From Streptococcus cuniculipharyngis (GTDB taxonomy: Bacteria > Bacillota > Bacilli > Lactobacillales > Streptococcaceae): DNA of 64,000 nucleotides. The notes below the pieces were generated by a model, which had not been told where the DNA came from, searched no databases, and worked only from the letters and a program-made list of their open reading frames with translations. A program made the translations under genes and the position numbers. The first letter of the stretch is position 1. Each line of letters opens with the position of its first letter. The stretch is from the NCBI RefSeq assembly GCF_007859195.1, contig NZ_VOHL01000002.1, positions 186,001-250,000 of the forward strand. Direction: 5' to 3'. Below are positions 55,648-64,000 of the stretch, in pieces.

Positions 55648-57330
55648 ATGTCAAATATCAATCTCAAATCAGAAGAAGTTGGCGTTTTTGCCATCGGTGG
55701 TCTGGGAGAAATTGGCAAAAATACCTACGGTATCGAGTACCAGGATGAAATCATCATCGTTGATGCAGGGATTAAATTCCCCGAAGATGACCTCCTTGGT
55801 ATTGACTATGTCATCCCAGACTATTCCTACATCGTTGAAAATATCAAACGGGTCAAAGCCTTGGTCATCACCCACGGCCACGAAGACCATATCGGAGGAA
55901 TTCCCTTCCTGCTCAAACAAGCCAATGTCCCTATTTACGCAGGACCCTTGGCCCTCTCTCTTATCCGAGGCAAATTAGAAGAACACGGGCTCTTACGTGA
56001 GGCCAAACTGCATGAAATCAATCACAACACGGAATTGACCTTCAAAAACTTGCGTGTGACTTTCTTTCGCACCACCCACTCCATTCCAGAGCCCTTAGGC
56101 ATTGTCATTCATACCCCTCAGGGCAAGGTGGTCTGCACGGGTGACTTCAAGTTTGACTTTACCCCAGTTGGTGAGCCAGCTGATTTGCACCGCATGGCAG
56201 CTCTCGGAGATGACGGCGTCCTGCTCCTCCTCTCTGATTCCACCAATGCTGAAGTGCCAACCTTTACCAATTCTGAACAGATGGTTGGTCAATCCATCAT
56301 GAAAATTATTGAAGGCATTGACGGACGAATTATTTTCGCTTCCTTTGCCTCCAACATCTTCCGTCTCCAACAGGCCGCGGAGGCTGCGGTCAAGACCGGT
56401 CGTAAAATTGCCGTTTTTGGTCGTTCCATGGAAAAGGCCATTGTCAACGGAATTGAATTAGGTTATATTAAGGTACCAAAAGATACCTTCATTGAACCAA
56501 ATGAGATAAAAAACTACCATGCCAGTGAAATTCTCATCATGTGTACGGGTAGCCAAGGCGAGTCCATGGCAGCCCTAGCTCGAATTGCTAATGGCACGCA
56601 CCGTCAAGTGACCCTGCAACCTGGTGACACCGTTATCTTTTCATCTAGTCCCATCCCTGGCAACACAACCAGCGTTAACAAGCTGATTAACACCATCCAA
56701 GAAGCTGGCGTTGCCGTTATCCATGGTAAGATTAACAATATCCATACTTCGGGACATGGTGGCCAGCAGGAGCAAAAACTCATGCTCCGCTTGATGAAAC
56801 CCAAATACTTCATGCCCGTTCACGGCGAGTACCGCATGCAGAAAGTTCATGCCAGTCTTGCTGTTGACACTGGTGTCCCCAAAGAAAATATCTTCATCAT
56901 GGAAAATGGTGATGTCCTAGCCCTAACCAAGGATTCTGCTCGGATTTCGGGTAAATTCAATGCCCAAGACATCTACGTGGACGGTAGTGGAATTGGGGAT
57001 ATTGGAGCGGCTGTCCTACGCGATCGCCATGACTTATCAGAAGACGGGGTGGTCTTAGCAGTGGCTACAGTGGACTTTAATTCCAAGATGATTTTAGCTG
57101 GTCCAGATATTCTCAGCCGTGGCTTTGTCTACATGCGTGAGTCTGGTGACCTCATTCGTGAAAGTCAACGCCTACTCTTCAATGCCATCCGTATTGCCCT
57201 AAAAAACAAGGATGCTAGCATTCAGTCGGTCAACGGTGCCATTGTTAATGCCTTAAGACCCTTCCTATACGAAAAAACTGAGCGTGAACCTATCATTATT
57301 CCAATGGTATTGACACCAGATAAAAAATAA
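55648..57330 (+). CDS. rnjA: Ribonuclease J1
   Basis: 560-aa metallo-beta-lactamase/beta-CASP ribonuclease with endo- and 5'-3' exonuclease activity in mRNA decay and rRNA maturation. The zinc motif is [10 protein letters not shown] (about residues 74-83), followed by CTGDFKFD. The beta-CASP part has [12 protein letters not shown] and CTGSQGE, and [14 protein letters not shown] and PVHGEYRMQ close the active site. The C-terminal domain is complete. Expression from the shared leader could be self-controlled. Confidence 0.96.
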   Translation: MSNINLKSEEVGVFAIGGLGEIGKNTYGIEYQDEIIIVDAGIKFPEDDLLGIDYVIPDYSYIVENIKRVKALVITHGHEDHIGGIPFLLKQANVPIYAGPLALSLIRGKLEEHGLLREAKLHEINHNTELTFKNLRVTFFRTTHSIPEPLGIVIHTPQGKVVCTGDFKFDFTPVGEPADLHRMAALGDDGVLLLLSDSTNAEVPTFTNSEQMVGQSIMKIIEGIDGRIIFASFASNIFRLQQAAEAAVKTGRKIAVFGRSMEKAIVNGIELGYIKVPKDTFIEPNEIKNYHASEILIMCTGSQGESMAALARIANGTHRQVTLQPGDTVIFSSSPIPGNTTSVNKLINTIQEAGVAVIHGKINNIHTSGHGGQQEQKLMLRLMKPKYFMPVHGEYRMQKVHASLAVDTGVPKENIFIMENGDVLALTKDSARISGKFNAQDIYVDGSGIGDIGAAVLRDRHDLSEDGVVLAVATVDFNSKMILAGPDILSRGFVYMRESGDLIRESQRLLFNAIRIALKNKDASIQSVNGAIVNALRPFLYEKTEREPIIIPMVLTPDKK

Positions 57331-57360
57331 ATAAACTAGGACAAGGTCCTAGTTTATTTA
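57328..57360. terminator. Bidirectional terminator between rnjA and glnA
   Basis: A perfect 15-bp inverted repeat with loop AAG; the rnjA stop codon forms its 5' end and it fills the 32-base convergent gap. Confidence 0.95.
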
Positions 57361-57362
57361 TT

Positions 57363-58706
57363 TTAGTAACTATCCAAGTAATTATCAATCTCCCACTGAG
57401 AAACATAAGCCGCATAGCTGGCCCATTCAATGCGTTTGGCCTCCAAGAAGTTGGTATAGATATGCTCACCCAAGGCCTCCTTGACCACTTCATCTTTTTG
57501 TAGAGCCTTGAGGGCATTGTGTAAAGTTGATGGCAAATCAATAATATCAGCTGCTTCACGCTCTTCTGGTGTCATGACATAAATATTACTTTCTACCGGC
57601 TCTGGTGCCACAATCTTATGACTGATGCCATCAAGTCCTGCCTCAAGTAATACTGCCAGGGCTAGATAAGGATTGGCCATAGGATCAACCGAGCGTAGTT
57701 CCAAGCGTGTCCCCATACCACGCGAAGCCGGAACTCGAATCAAAGGCGAACGGTTTTGTCCTGCCCAGGCCACATAAACCGGTGCTTCATAGCCAGGAAC
57801 CAAACGTTTGTAGGAATTAACCGTTGGGTTAGTGATGGCTGTGTAACCATAAGCATGCTTCATCAAGCCACCAAGAAAATAATAGGCTGTTTTAGACAAT
57901 TCCATGCCCCTTGGATCTTTGGAATCATAAAAGGCATTTCCTTGGTCATCAAAGAGTGACATATTGCAGTGCATCCCTGAGCCTGCAATACCGTATTTAG
58001 GCTTAGCCATAAAGGTCGCATACAGACCATGTTTGCGGGCAATGGTTTTAACCACTAGCTTAAAAAGCTGAATATTGTCACAGGCCTTAAGGGCATCTGT
58101 ATATTTGAAGTCAATCTCATGCTGCCCCGCAGCCACCTCATGATGGCAAGCCTCTACCTCAAATCCCATTTGGGTTAAGACCGTTGCAATCTCACGACGC
58201 GTATTATCCGCTAAATCTGTTGGAGCTAGGTCAAAATAGCCTCCCTTATCATTGACTTCTAGGGTAGGGTTCCCATTGTCGTCCAATTTAAAAAGGAAAA
58301 ATTCTGGTTCAGGCCCTAGGTTAAAGGACTGGTAACCCATCTCCTTCATATGGGCTAAGGCCCGTTTTAAATTACCGCGAGGATCCCCAGCAAAGGGCTT
58401 ACCTTCAGCAGTATAAATATCACAAATCAAACCACCAACAGCCCCATGCTCATCTCCCCAAGGGAAAACGGTCCAGGTATCAAAATCAGGGTAGAGGTAC
58501 ATATCTGATTCATTAATGCGAACAAATCCCTCAATAGAGGAACCATCAAACATAGCCTTATTGGATAAGACCTTGTCTAATTGCTCCGGTGTGGCTGGAA
58601 TTTCCACATTTTTCATCACGCCCATGATATCTGTAAACATCAAGCGTAGAAAAGTCACATTTTTCTCATCAATTTCACGGCGAATATCTGCTGCTGTTTT
58701 TGTCAT
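57363..58706 (-). CDS. glnA: Glutamine synthetase type I
   Basis: 447-aa GSI-alpha enzyme making glutamine from glutamate and ammonia. It starts [19 protein letters not shown], and carries [13 protein letters not shown], the ATP/Glu site [23 protein letters not shown] and [19 protein letters not shown]. The late NRSPLIRVP is where feedback inhibition acts. The adenylylation loop of GSI-beta is absent, as in other Firmicutes. This ATG has GGAG nine bases upstream; two earlier in-frame ATGs have poorer sites. It is co-transcribed with glnR. Confidence 0.95.
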   Translation of the reverse strand: MTKTAADIRREIDEKNVTFLRLMFTDIMGVMKNVEIPATPEQLDKVLSNKAMFDGSSIEGFVRINESDMYLYPDFDTWTVFPWGDEHGAVGGLICDIYTAEGKPFAGDPRGNLKRALAHMKEMGYQSFNLGPEPEFFLFKLDDNGNPTLEVNDKGGYFDLAPTDLADNTRREIATVLTQMGFEVEACHHEVAAGQHEIDFKYTDALKACDNIQLFKLVVKTIARKHGLYATFMAKPKYGIAGSGMHCNMSLFDDQGNAFYDSKDPRGMELSKTAYYFLGGLMKHAYGYTAITNPTVNSYKRLVPGYEAPVYVAWAGQNRSPLIRVPASRGMGTRLELRSVDPMANPYLALAVLLEAGLDGISHKIVAPEPVESNIYVMTPEEREAADIIDLPSTLHNALKALQKDEVVKEALGEHIYTNFLEAKRIEWASYAAYVSQWEIDNYLDSY

Positions 58707-58738
58707 CGTCTCATACTCCATTCCCTTATTCAACTAGA

Positions 58739-59119
58739 TTAGCCCAGGCGTGGTCCTCTCAGGGCCTGTGACGGTTGATTAAATCTTCCCTGCCGTAATA
58801 AATCATCATGCAAAATATGCCGAAGATCAGCGTCAGATAGGGATTTTTTCCTTGTCTGACGGCTAGACAAGACCCGTTCTTGGGCATAATGGCTTTTAAT
58901 CGCAGCCATAGTTAAACCATCTGCTAAAAAATCCTTGATTTCCAATAAGCGATCCATATCATTGAGGGAGTACAGACGCCGATTTCCCTTGGTGCGTTCA
59001 GGTAAAATCAAGCCTTGCTCCTCATAATACCGAATCTGACGGGCAGATAAATCCGTCAAGGTCATGACAGACCCTATCGGAAAAACTGCCAACGAACGTC
59101 TAAATTCCTTCTCTTTCAT
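58739..59119 (-). CDS. glnR: MerR-family nitrogen regulator GlnR
   Basis: 126-aa repressor. The N-terminal MerR winged helix has LTDLSARQIRYYEEQGLILPER (HTH and wing, about residues 20-45), and the C-terminal tail senses feedback-inhibited glutamine synthetase. It represses glnRA and other nitrogen genes. A perfect GlnR box lies upstream of its own promoter. Confidence 0.95.
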   Translation of the reverse strand: MKEKEFRRSLAVFPIGSVMTLTDLSARQIRYYEEQGLILPERTKGNRRLYSLNDMDRLLEIKDFLADGLTMAAIKSHYAQERVLSSRQTRKKSLSDADLRHILHDDLLRQGRFNQPSQALRGPRLG

Positions 59120-59142
59120 GATTTTTCTCCTTTATTTCTTCC

Positions 59143-59195
59143 ATTATAAAAAGAAAAGAAGCTTCTGTCAAGAATATATGTTAGGTTTTATAACA
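59143..59195 (-). promoter_or_regulatory. glnR promoter and GlnR box
   Basis: Minus strand: consensus TTGACA, 17 bases, TATAAT (59143-59171). At 59179-59195 is TGTTA-GGTTTTA-TAACA, a perfect match to TGTNA-N7-TNACA. The box lies just upstream of the -35 and abuts the stop of the ArAE gene. Confidence 0.92.
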
Positions 59196-59720
59196 TTACT
59201 TATTTAAAAAAGAACGAATTTTATCAATATCACTATTGACCATAATGGCAATAAAGACCCCAACAAAGGTTTCAAAAATCCGAGTGAAAACATAAAGGAT
59301 GGTATCTCCCGCAGGAATGGATAGGGTAATGATGAGAAGGGCTGCCACCCCACCAATGACCCCAGCCTTGTTGTTCATGGCTACATTGGTCATGATGGTC
59401 AGCATGGTCAAGATGGGAATACCAAACAAGGTTAGCCAGTAAGGACCACCCAAGAAATTGCTGAGCACAAAGAAAACCAGGGCAAAAAAACCACCAATGC
59501 TGTTGGCAACAATTCGTGATACCCCAAATTGGAGACTGCTACCAAAGTCTTCACGTAAACTAAAAACAGCTGTTAGTGCTCCAATTTGAATTCCTTGCCA
59601 CCCCAGCCAATTAAAGAGCAAGAGAACAATAAAAACGGCCAGACCGGTCTTAAAAGTCCGCAAACCCAAACGAAATTGACTCTTATCAAATTTAAATTGT
59701 TTTAAATTCATTTTTTCCAA
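59196..59720 (-). CDS. Aromatic acid exporter (ArAE/FUSC) family membrane protein
   Basis: 174-aa protein with four or five hydrophobic spans (about residues 25-42, 45-60, 70-92, 96-115, 120-150) and GIQIGALTAVFSLREDFGSS. This matches the short ArAE/DUF939 domain. It lacks the cytoplasmic C-terminal half found in longer exporters, but this size is common in streptococci. It lies between pgk and glnR. Function unproven. Confidence 0.8.
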   Translation of the reverse strand: MEKMNLKQFKFDKSQFRLGLRTFKTGLAVFIVLLLFNWLGWQGIQIGALTAVFSLREDFGSSLQFGVSRIVANSIGGFFALVFFVLSNFLGGPYWLTLFGIPILTMLTIMTNVAMNNKAGVIGGVAALLIITLSIPAGDTILYVFTRIFETFVGVFIAIMVNSDIDKIRSFLNK

Positions 59721-59733
59721 CCCTTATTTGCAA

Positions 59734-59760
59734 GAAAAAGGTACCGCCGAAACGATACCT
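59734..59760 (-). terminator. Weak terminator between the pgk-side and ArAE genes
   Basis: AGGTA / TACCT arms with an interrupted inner stem and TTTTTC on the minus strand, downstream of pgk. Confidence 0.45.
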
Positions 59761-59782
59761 CACGTCTTCATTTAACCAGAGC

Positions 59783-60982
59783 TTATTTTTCAGTAAGAGC
59801 TGCAAGACCTGGAAGAACTTTACCTTCTAGCAACTCCATACTTGCACCACCACCAGTAGAAATCCATGAGAATTTATCTGCACGGCCAAGGTTGATTGCT
59901 GCTGCTGCTGAATCACCACCACCGATGATTGATTTAACACCTGGTTGTTTTACGATAGCATCCATGACACCGATTGTTCCAGCTTGGAAATCTGGGTTTT
60001 CAAAGACACCCATTGGACCATTCCACACCACTGTTTTAGCACCTGTCAACTCAGCATCAAATTTTTCAATTGATTTTGGACCAATGTCAAGCCCTAGGAA
60101 ACCTTCAGATACTGCTTCACCTGCTGTATCACGAACTTCAGTGTAACCTGCAAAAGCATCGGCTTCTTTTGAGTCAACTGGCAAGATCAATTTACCATTT
60201 GCTTTTTCAAGCAGGGCTTTGGCCACATCCAATTTATCCTCTTCAACAAGAGAGTTACCAATCTCGATGCCTTGAGCTTTATAGAAGGTATAGGTCATAC
60301 CGCCACCGATAAGCACCTTATCTGCTTTTTCAAGAAGGTTTTCAATAACACCAATCTTGTCAGATACTTTTGAACCACCAAGAATAGCAACAAATGGACG
60401 TTCTGGTGTTTCAACAGCCTCTTGGATATAGGCAATTTCGTTTTCCAAAAGGAAACCAGCAACTGCTTGTTCAACGTTAGCTGAGATACCTACGTTTGAG
60501 GCATGGGCACGGTGAGCTGTACCAAAGGCATCGTTAACGAAGATACCGTCACCAAGACTTGCCCAGTATTGACCAAGTTCAGCATCATTTTTAGATTCTT
60601 TCTTGCCGTCAACATCTTCAAAACGTGTATTTTCAACAAGAAGGACTTGTCCATCTTCAAGGGCATTGATGGCTGCTTCAAGTTCAGCGCCACGAGTAGC
60701 ACCAGCAATAAAGACAACTTCTTGACCAAGTTTTTCACCAAGTGCTTTAGCAACTGGTGCAAGTGATTTGCCTTCTTTGTCCGCTTCTTCTTTCACACGG
60801 CCTAGGTGAGAGAAAAGCACCGCACGTCCACCTTGTTCAAGAATGTACTTGATCGTTGGAAGGGCAGCAGTGATACGGTTATCGTTGGTAATCACGCCAT
60901 CTTTCAAAGGCACGTTAAAGTCAACACGAACGAGGACTTTTTTACCTTTTACATCAACATCTTTTACAGTTAATTTAGCCAT
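59783..60982 (-). CDS. pgk: Phosphoglycerate kinase
   Basis: 399-aa glycolytic kinase. It starts [26 protein letters not shown], with the substrate site [11 protein letters not shown] and [11 protein letters not shown] and the nucleotide site [13 protein letters not shown] near the C-terminus. Full length. Codon use is strongly biased (repeated GCT, GTT, GAA), as expected for a highly expressed gene. Its own promoter, TTAACT-16-TATAAT, is at 61015-61042. Confidence 0.97.
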   Translation of the reverse strand: MAKLTVKDVDVKGKKVLVRVDFNVPLKDGVITNDNRITAALPTIKYILEQGGRAVLFSHLGRVKEEADKEGKSLAPVAKALGEKLGQEVVFIAGATRGAELEAAINALEDGQVLLVENTRFEDVDGKKESKNDAELGQYWASLGDGIFVNDAFGTAHRAHASNVGISANVEQAVAGFLLENEIAYIQEAVETPERPFVAILGGSKVSDKIGVIENLLEKADKVLIGGGMTYTFYKAQGIEIGNSLVEEDKLDVAKALLEKANGKLILPVDSKEADAFAGYTEVRDTAGEAVSEGFLGLDIGPKSIEKFDAELTGAKTVVWNGPMGVFENPDFQAGTIGVMDAIVKQPGVKSIIGGGDSAAAAINLGRADKFSWISTGGGASMELLEGKVLPGLAALTEK

Positions 60983-61014
60983 TTTTAAGACTCCTTAAAT
61001 TTTTATACTTCTTT

Positions 61015-61042
61015 ATTATACCATATTTTCAGAAAAAGTTAA
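61015..61042 (-). promoter_or_regulatory. pgk promoter
   Basis: Minus strand: TTAACT, 16 bases, TATAAT preceded by TGG. Confidence 0.65.
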
Positions 61043-61072
61043 GAACTTAACAAGCATTTATCAGGATTTATA

Positions 61073-61105
61073 AAGGAAAAAGGAAGGCATTGCCCTCCTT
61101 TTTGT
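61073..61105 (-). terminator. gap terminator
   Basis: Minus strand AAAAGGAGGGC-AAT-GCCTTCCTTTTT; one mismatch, strong T run. Confidence 0.9.
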
Positions 61106-61114
61106 TTAGTTTGC

Positions 61115-62125
61115 TTATTTAGCCAATTTTGCGAAGTACTCAAGTGTACGAACAAGTTGAGCTGTGTAAGACATTTCGTTGTCATACCATGAAACAACTT
61201 TAACCAATTGCTCACCGTCAACATCAAGAACTTTAGTTTGAGTTGCGTCAAACAATGAACCGTATGAGATACCTACGATATCTGAAGAAACGATTTGATC
61301 TTCTGTGTAACCGTATGACTCGTTTGAAACAGCTTTCATTGCAGCGTTAACTTCTTCAGCAGTAACTTTCTTGTCAAGAGTTACAACCAACTCAGTTACA
61401 GAACCTGTTGGAACTGGAACACGTTGTGCAGCACCGTCAAGTTTACCGTTCAATTCTGGGATAACAAGACCGATAGCTTTCGCAGCACCTGTTGAGTTAG
61501 GTACGATGTTTGCTGCTGCTGCACGAGCACGACGAAGGTCACCACCACGGTGTGGTCCGTCAAGAACCATTTGGTCACCAGTGTAACCATGGATTGTTGT
61601 CATCAAACCTTTTTGAACGCCAAAGGCATCATGAAGAGCTTTAGCCATTGGTGCCAAACAGTTTGTAGTACATGACGCACCTGAGATAACTGTTTCAGAA
61701 CCATCAAGGATATCGTGGTTTGTGTTGAATACAACAGTTTTAACGTCGTTTCCACCAGGAGCAGTGATAACAACTTTCTTAGCACCATTTTCATGGATGT
61801 GTTGCTCAGCAGCCGCTTTAGAGGCAAAGAAACCAGTTGCTTCAAGAACGATTTCTACACCATCAGTAGCCCAGTCAATGTTTCCTGGCTCACGTTCAGC
61901 AGAAACTTTAACGAATTTACCGTTAACTTCAAATCCACCTTCTTTAACTTCAACAGTACCGTCGAAACGACCTTGAGTTGTGTCATATTTCAACAAGTGT
62001 GCAAGCATGTTTGGATCTGTAAGGTCGTTGATACGAGTAACTTCAACACCTTCTACGTTTTGGATACGACGGAAAGCAAGACGACCGATACGTCCGAAAC
62101 CGTTAATACCAACTTTAACTACCAT
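61115..62125 (-). CDS. gap: Glyceraldehyde-3-phosphate dehydrogenase
   Basis: 336-aa NAD-dependent GAPDH (streptococcal surface dehydrogenase Plr/SDH when found extracellularly). It begins [18 protein letters not shown]; the catalytic Cys is in [12 protein letters not shown] (about residue 152). The start chosen follows AAGGAGG and matches the family; a longer reading upstream has no support. Strong codon bias. Its promoter lies about 110 bases upstream, behind a leader hairpin. Confidence 0.97.
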   Translation of the reverse strand: MVVKVGINGFGRIGRLAFRRIQNVEGVEVTRINDLTDPNMLAHLLKYDTTQGRFDGTVEVKEGGFEVNGKFVKVSAEREPGNIDWATDGVEIVLEATGFFASKAAAEQHIHENGAKKVVITAPGGNDVKTVVFNTNHDILDGSETVISGASCTTNCLAPMAKALHDAFGVQKGLMTTIHGYTGDQMVLDGPHRGGDLRRARAAAANIVPNSTGAAKAIGLVIPELNGKLDGAAQRVPVPTGSVTELVVTLDKKVTAEEVNAAMKAVSNESYGYTEDQIVSSDIVGISYGSLFDATQTKVLDVDGEQLVKVVSWYDNEMSYTAQLVRTLEYFAKLAK

Positions 62126-62168
62126 TTGTGATTTCCTCCTTATGAAAATCAAATCTTAATATTTTGCT

Positions 62169-62182
62169 TAGGGCGAACCCTA
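62169..62182 (-). promoter_or_regulatory. UUCG-tetraloop hairpin in the gap leader
   Basis: The minus-strand RNA reads UAGGG-UUCG-CCCUA, a 5-bp stem with a very stable tetraloop. It lies in the 5' untranslated region and may protect the abundant mRNA. Confidence 0.6.
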
Positions 62183-62234
62183 CTATTGTGAAAAAATTAA
62201 CTTGATTAGTGACAAGCAACCTTTCAACATCTCT

Positions 62235-62263
62235 ATTATATAATGTTTTAATCTTAATTGCAA
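62235..62263 (-). promoter_or_regulatory. gap promoter
   Basis: Minus strand: TTGCAA, 17 bases, TATAAT. Confidence 0.8.
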
Positions 62264-62347
62264 ATACTTTTCACGCTTTCCGAGAAATTTTAAAACTGGT
62301 GAGTGTTAGCAGAGCTATCTGATTTGACTAAAAATAGTTCTTACCAT

Positions 62348-63433
62348 TTATTTAAAGGCTCTCCCATTCAATATCAGGTAGGTCGTTGTTAACAGGGCGA
62401 TGAAAAACATCAGCCATTCTAGCCTATGGCCATAAAAACCAAGTAGAGAAAAAAGCAAAGACAACAGCGAACTGACCAAAGATAGGCTTTGACATAGATA
62501 TTTCATGTCATTTTTTGCATTGACTTTGAAAAATCTCTTTCTAATCTTTATTGACAACGAAATTGATAGGGCCACAATAAGACTAAAAATCAGTACTTCT
62601 ACTATCGGGGAATTACCAGACATTCTTAAACTAAAAAAGCCTAGCAAGAGCGGAACGTAGGACCACTCCATAACCAGCGAGTTAGATATCTGTGGATAGG
62701 TCTTCTGAAATTGTATGAGCGCGATAGAAGCTATACCTGGTAAAATAAAGGGAAACCAAGAAATATTGTCCAAGCCACTGTCAATAAACCTTTTGGTCAT
62801 CAAGGGAATAAAGAGGACCGTCACTAATGAGTAAGTTCCCATTAACAAATAGAGTGACTTTTCCTTAATTTTCTTTCTATGATGTAAGGACACCTCAGCA
62901 GTATATCGTGGAACCTTGCCAACTAATAAATTTATGACTGTCACAAGGGTTAAAACATAGAGATAGAGGTAATCAAGTGGTAGTAGTTTGACGACAATCC
63001 CACAAAAGAAACCTAGCATCTTAGAGATATTTCGTAACTGTTGCATATTGAAAAAACCAACTGTTACGCCAAGCTCATCCTTGAGAATAGCTTCTTGGAG
63101 AAAGAGAACCATCGCAGAAATGAGCAAAGATAGGATAGCATAAGAAAATAAAATAAATACAAGTCCAGTCGGATAAACATTGACAAATAAACTACAGGTC
63201 ACTGATAAAATAAAAGATAAGAAAGCTAGCCTTTGATAACCTATCTTGACAATAAACCTTGTCACTAATATGTCTTGCATAATCACTAAATCAACGATTG
63301 ATGAAATAGCAATAACCAGTAAACTATTTGTCAGATGATAGTCTAATAATTTTGAAGTCACAAAGGAATAGAGTAAACCCGAAGCAAAAATGTTCAAAAA
63401 ATAGGCTAGATACAGATTCTTTTTCATCATCAT
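62348..63433 (-). CDS. MFS-type transporter, atypical
   Basis: 361-aa membrane protein with about eleven to twelve hydrophobic spans and a basic central loop (HHRKKIKEKS, near residue 200) dividing two halves, as in major facilitator transporters. The GAMN- or motif-A-like signature between spans 2 and 3 is weak (VTRFIVKIGYQRLAF). The start is one of three consecutive ATGs; GAGGGG lies four to ten bases ahead, and an earlier ATG would overlap this site. AT-rich compared with gap and fusA, between which it is inserted. A cre site at its promoter suggests a carbohydrate-controlled function. Substrate unknown. Confidence 0.72.
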   Translation of the reverse strand: MMMKKNLYLAYFLNIFASGLLYSFVTSKLLDYHLTNSLLVIAISSIVDLVIMQDILVTRFIVKIGYQRLAFLSFILSVTCSLFVNVYPTGLVFILFSYAILSLLISAMVLFLQEAILKDELGVTVGFFNMQQLRNISKMLGFFCGIVVKLLPLDYLYLYVLTLVTVINLLVGKVPRYTAEVSLHHRKKIKEKSLYLLMGTYSLVTVLFIPLMTKRFIDSGLDNISWFPFILPGIASIALIQFQKTYPQISNSLVMEWSYVPLLLGFFSLRMSGNSPIVEVLIFSLIVALSISLSIKIRKRFFKVNAKNDMKYLCQSLSLVSSLLSLLFSLLGFYGHRLEWLMFFIALLTTTYLILNGRAFK

Positions 63434-63485
63434 AAATCCCCTCATCTGGCTAATCAGATAGTCATTTAAGCACTTCACTAACAAA

Positions 63486-63531
63486 TGTAAGCGCTTTTTA
63501 CTATTTTAATACAGTAAAACTTCCTTGTCAA
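63486..63531 (-). promoter_or_regulatory. Promoter and cre site of the MFS gene
   Basis: Minus strand: consensus TTGACA, 17 bases, TAAAAT (63503-63531). Overlapping the transcription start is TGTAAGCGCTTTTT (63486-63499, plus strand), 12 of 14 to cre with the ideal AAGCGCTT core. CcpA bound there should repress. Confidence 0.75.
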
Positions 63532-63557
63532 TCATGCCTTCTTTATCTGATAAACAA

Positions 63558-63586
63558 AAAAAGAGTGCCAAGGCACTCTTTTTAAC
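63558..63586 (-). terminator. fusA terminator
   Basis: AAAAAGAGTGCC-AA-GGCACTCTTTTT perfect palindrome. Confidence 0.95.
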
Positions 63587-63591
63587 GAAGA

Positions 63592-64000
63592 TTAGTCTTC
63601 ACCTTTATTTTTCTTGATGATTTCTTCTTGAACTGACTTAGGCACATCTTCGTAGTGGTCAAATACCATCATGAAGGTACCACGTCCTTGAGTTGCTGAA
63701 CGAAGAACAGTTGCGTAACCAAACATTTCAGCCAATGGCACGAAAGCACGAACCACTTGGGTGTTACCACGAGCTTCCATACCATCAACACGTCCACGAC
63801 GAGCTGTGACGTGTCCCATAACATCTCCAAGGTTATCTTCTGGAGCAGTGATGGTAACAAGCATCATTGGCTCAAGGATAGCTGGTTGAGCTGATTTAGC
63901 TGCTTCTTTAAGAGCAAGAGACGCTGCAATCTTGAAGGCAGTCTCAGATGAGTCGACATCATGGTATGACCCATCATAAAGTTTAGCTTTAACGTCAACC
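63592..64000 (-). CDS. fusA: Elongation factor G (C-terminal part)
   Basis: The visible 135 codons are the domain IV-V end of EF-G. The sequence [19 protein letters not shown] leads into [19 protein letters not shown], and the tail ends KNKGED. The GTPase domain lies outside the window. Codon bias is strong, as in gap and pgk. Translocation factor of the ribosome. Confidence 0.96.
   Translation of the reverse strand, partial: VDVKAKLYDGSYHDVDSSETAFKIAASLALKEAAKSAQPAILEPMMLVTITAPEDNLGDVMGHVTARRGRVDGMEARGNTQVVRAFVPLAEMFGYATVLRSATQGRGTFMMVFDHYEDVPKSVQEEIIKKNKGED

Noticed and set aside
58739-59119. GlnR as the activator of the MerR-type dehydrogenase promoter
   Set aside because: GlnR sites are TGTNA-N7-TNACA and the dehydrogenase palindrome is unrelated; the genes are 35 kb apart.

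Overview
The window is a chromosomal segment of a low-to-medium GC Firmicute, almost certainly a Streptococcus. Evidence: the metQ-M20 peptidase-metN-metI order, codY-pncA, cppA next to a serine hydrolase and glpF, rpoY-rnjA, glnR-glnA, fusA near gap and pgk, a rocS-type chromosome segregation gene, and LPxTG-sorted surface proteins. The species cannot be fixed by eye. I saw no tRNA, rRNA, IS element or CRISPR array. About 57 real protein genes are present; metI (left edge) and fusA (right edge) are cut by the window.

Layout. 1-4900 (minus): methionine uptake (metQ, M20 peptidase, metN, metI) and a separate polar amino acid/cystine binding lipoprotein, each behind a promoter with a LysR-type dyad. 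5015-6250 (minus): two DUF2975 membrane proteins and a small Cro/C1 regulator with an operator at the promoter. 6553-7269: yebC. 7304-14982 (minus): the yqeG-yqeH-yhbY-nadD-yqeK-rsfS-(HIT)-yqeM-tmcAL-membrane protein cluster for ribosome biogenesis, NAD and tRNA modification. 15078-18279 (minus): gatCAB. 18397-19567: an Rrf2 regulator and its probable NAD(P)-binding target. 19651-22343: codY-pncA and a CodY-linked aminotransferase. 22473-27323 (minus): an alcohol dehydrogenase with a MerR-type promoter, trxA, mutS2, cvpA, zapA. 27434-35014: rnhC-lepB-recD2 (plus), dinB (minus), pflB (plus).

35072-42830 is the accessory region and the most unusual part. An Rgg-type regulator is divergent from a three-gene operon: (i) a wall-anchored G5-domain metalloprotease with an anthrax-lethal-factor-like HEIGH plus downstream Glu signature and eleven 45-bp repeats; (ii) a cytoplasmic right-handed beta-helix protein fused to two CbxX/CfqX-type AAA+ modules, the first with degenerate catalytic motifs; (iii) a small multi-spanning membrane protein. 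Genes (ii) and (iii) are clearly more AT-rich than the flanks. The operon ends in a strong terminator. I propose it as an uncharacterised ATPase/surface-protease system.

42953-48777: a TauE/SafE permease, cppA, a serine hydrolase, glpF, and a second LPxTG surface protein. The promoter of that surface protein carries a G10 tract exactly between its -35 and -10 boxes, the classic architecture of phase variation. 49204-64000: ybaB with a structured leader, an exonuclease, rocS, a YhiN flavoprotein, the tsaB-rimI-tsaD-threonine aldolase cluster, rpoY-rnjA with a leader hairpin, glnR-glnA under a GlnR box, an ArAE membrane protein, pgk, gap, an MFS transporter with a near-perfect cre site, and the 3' end of fusA.
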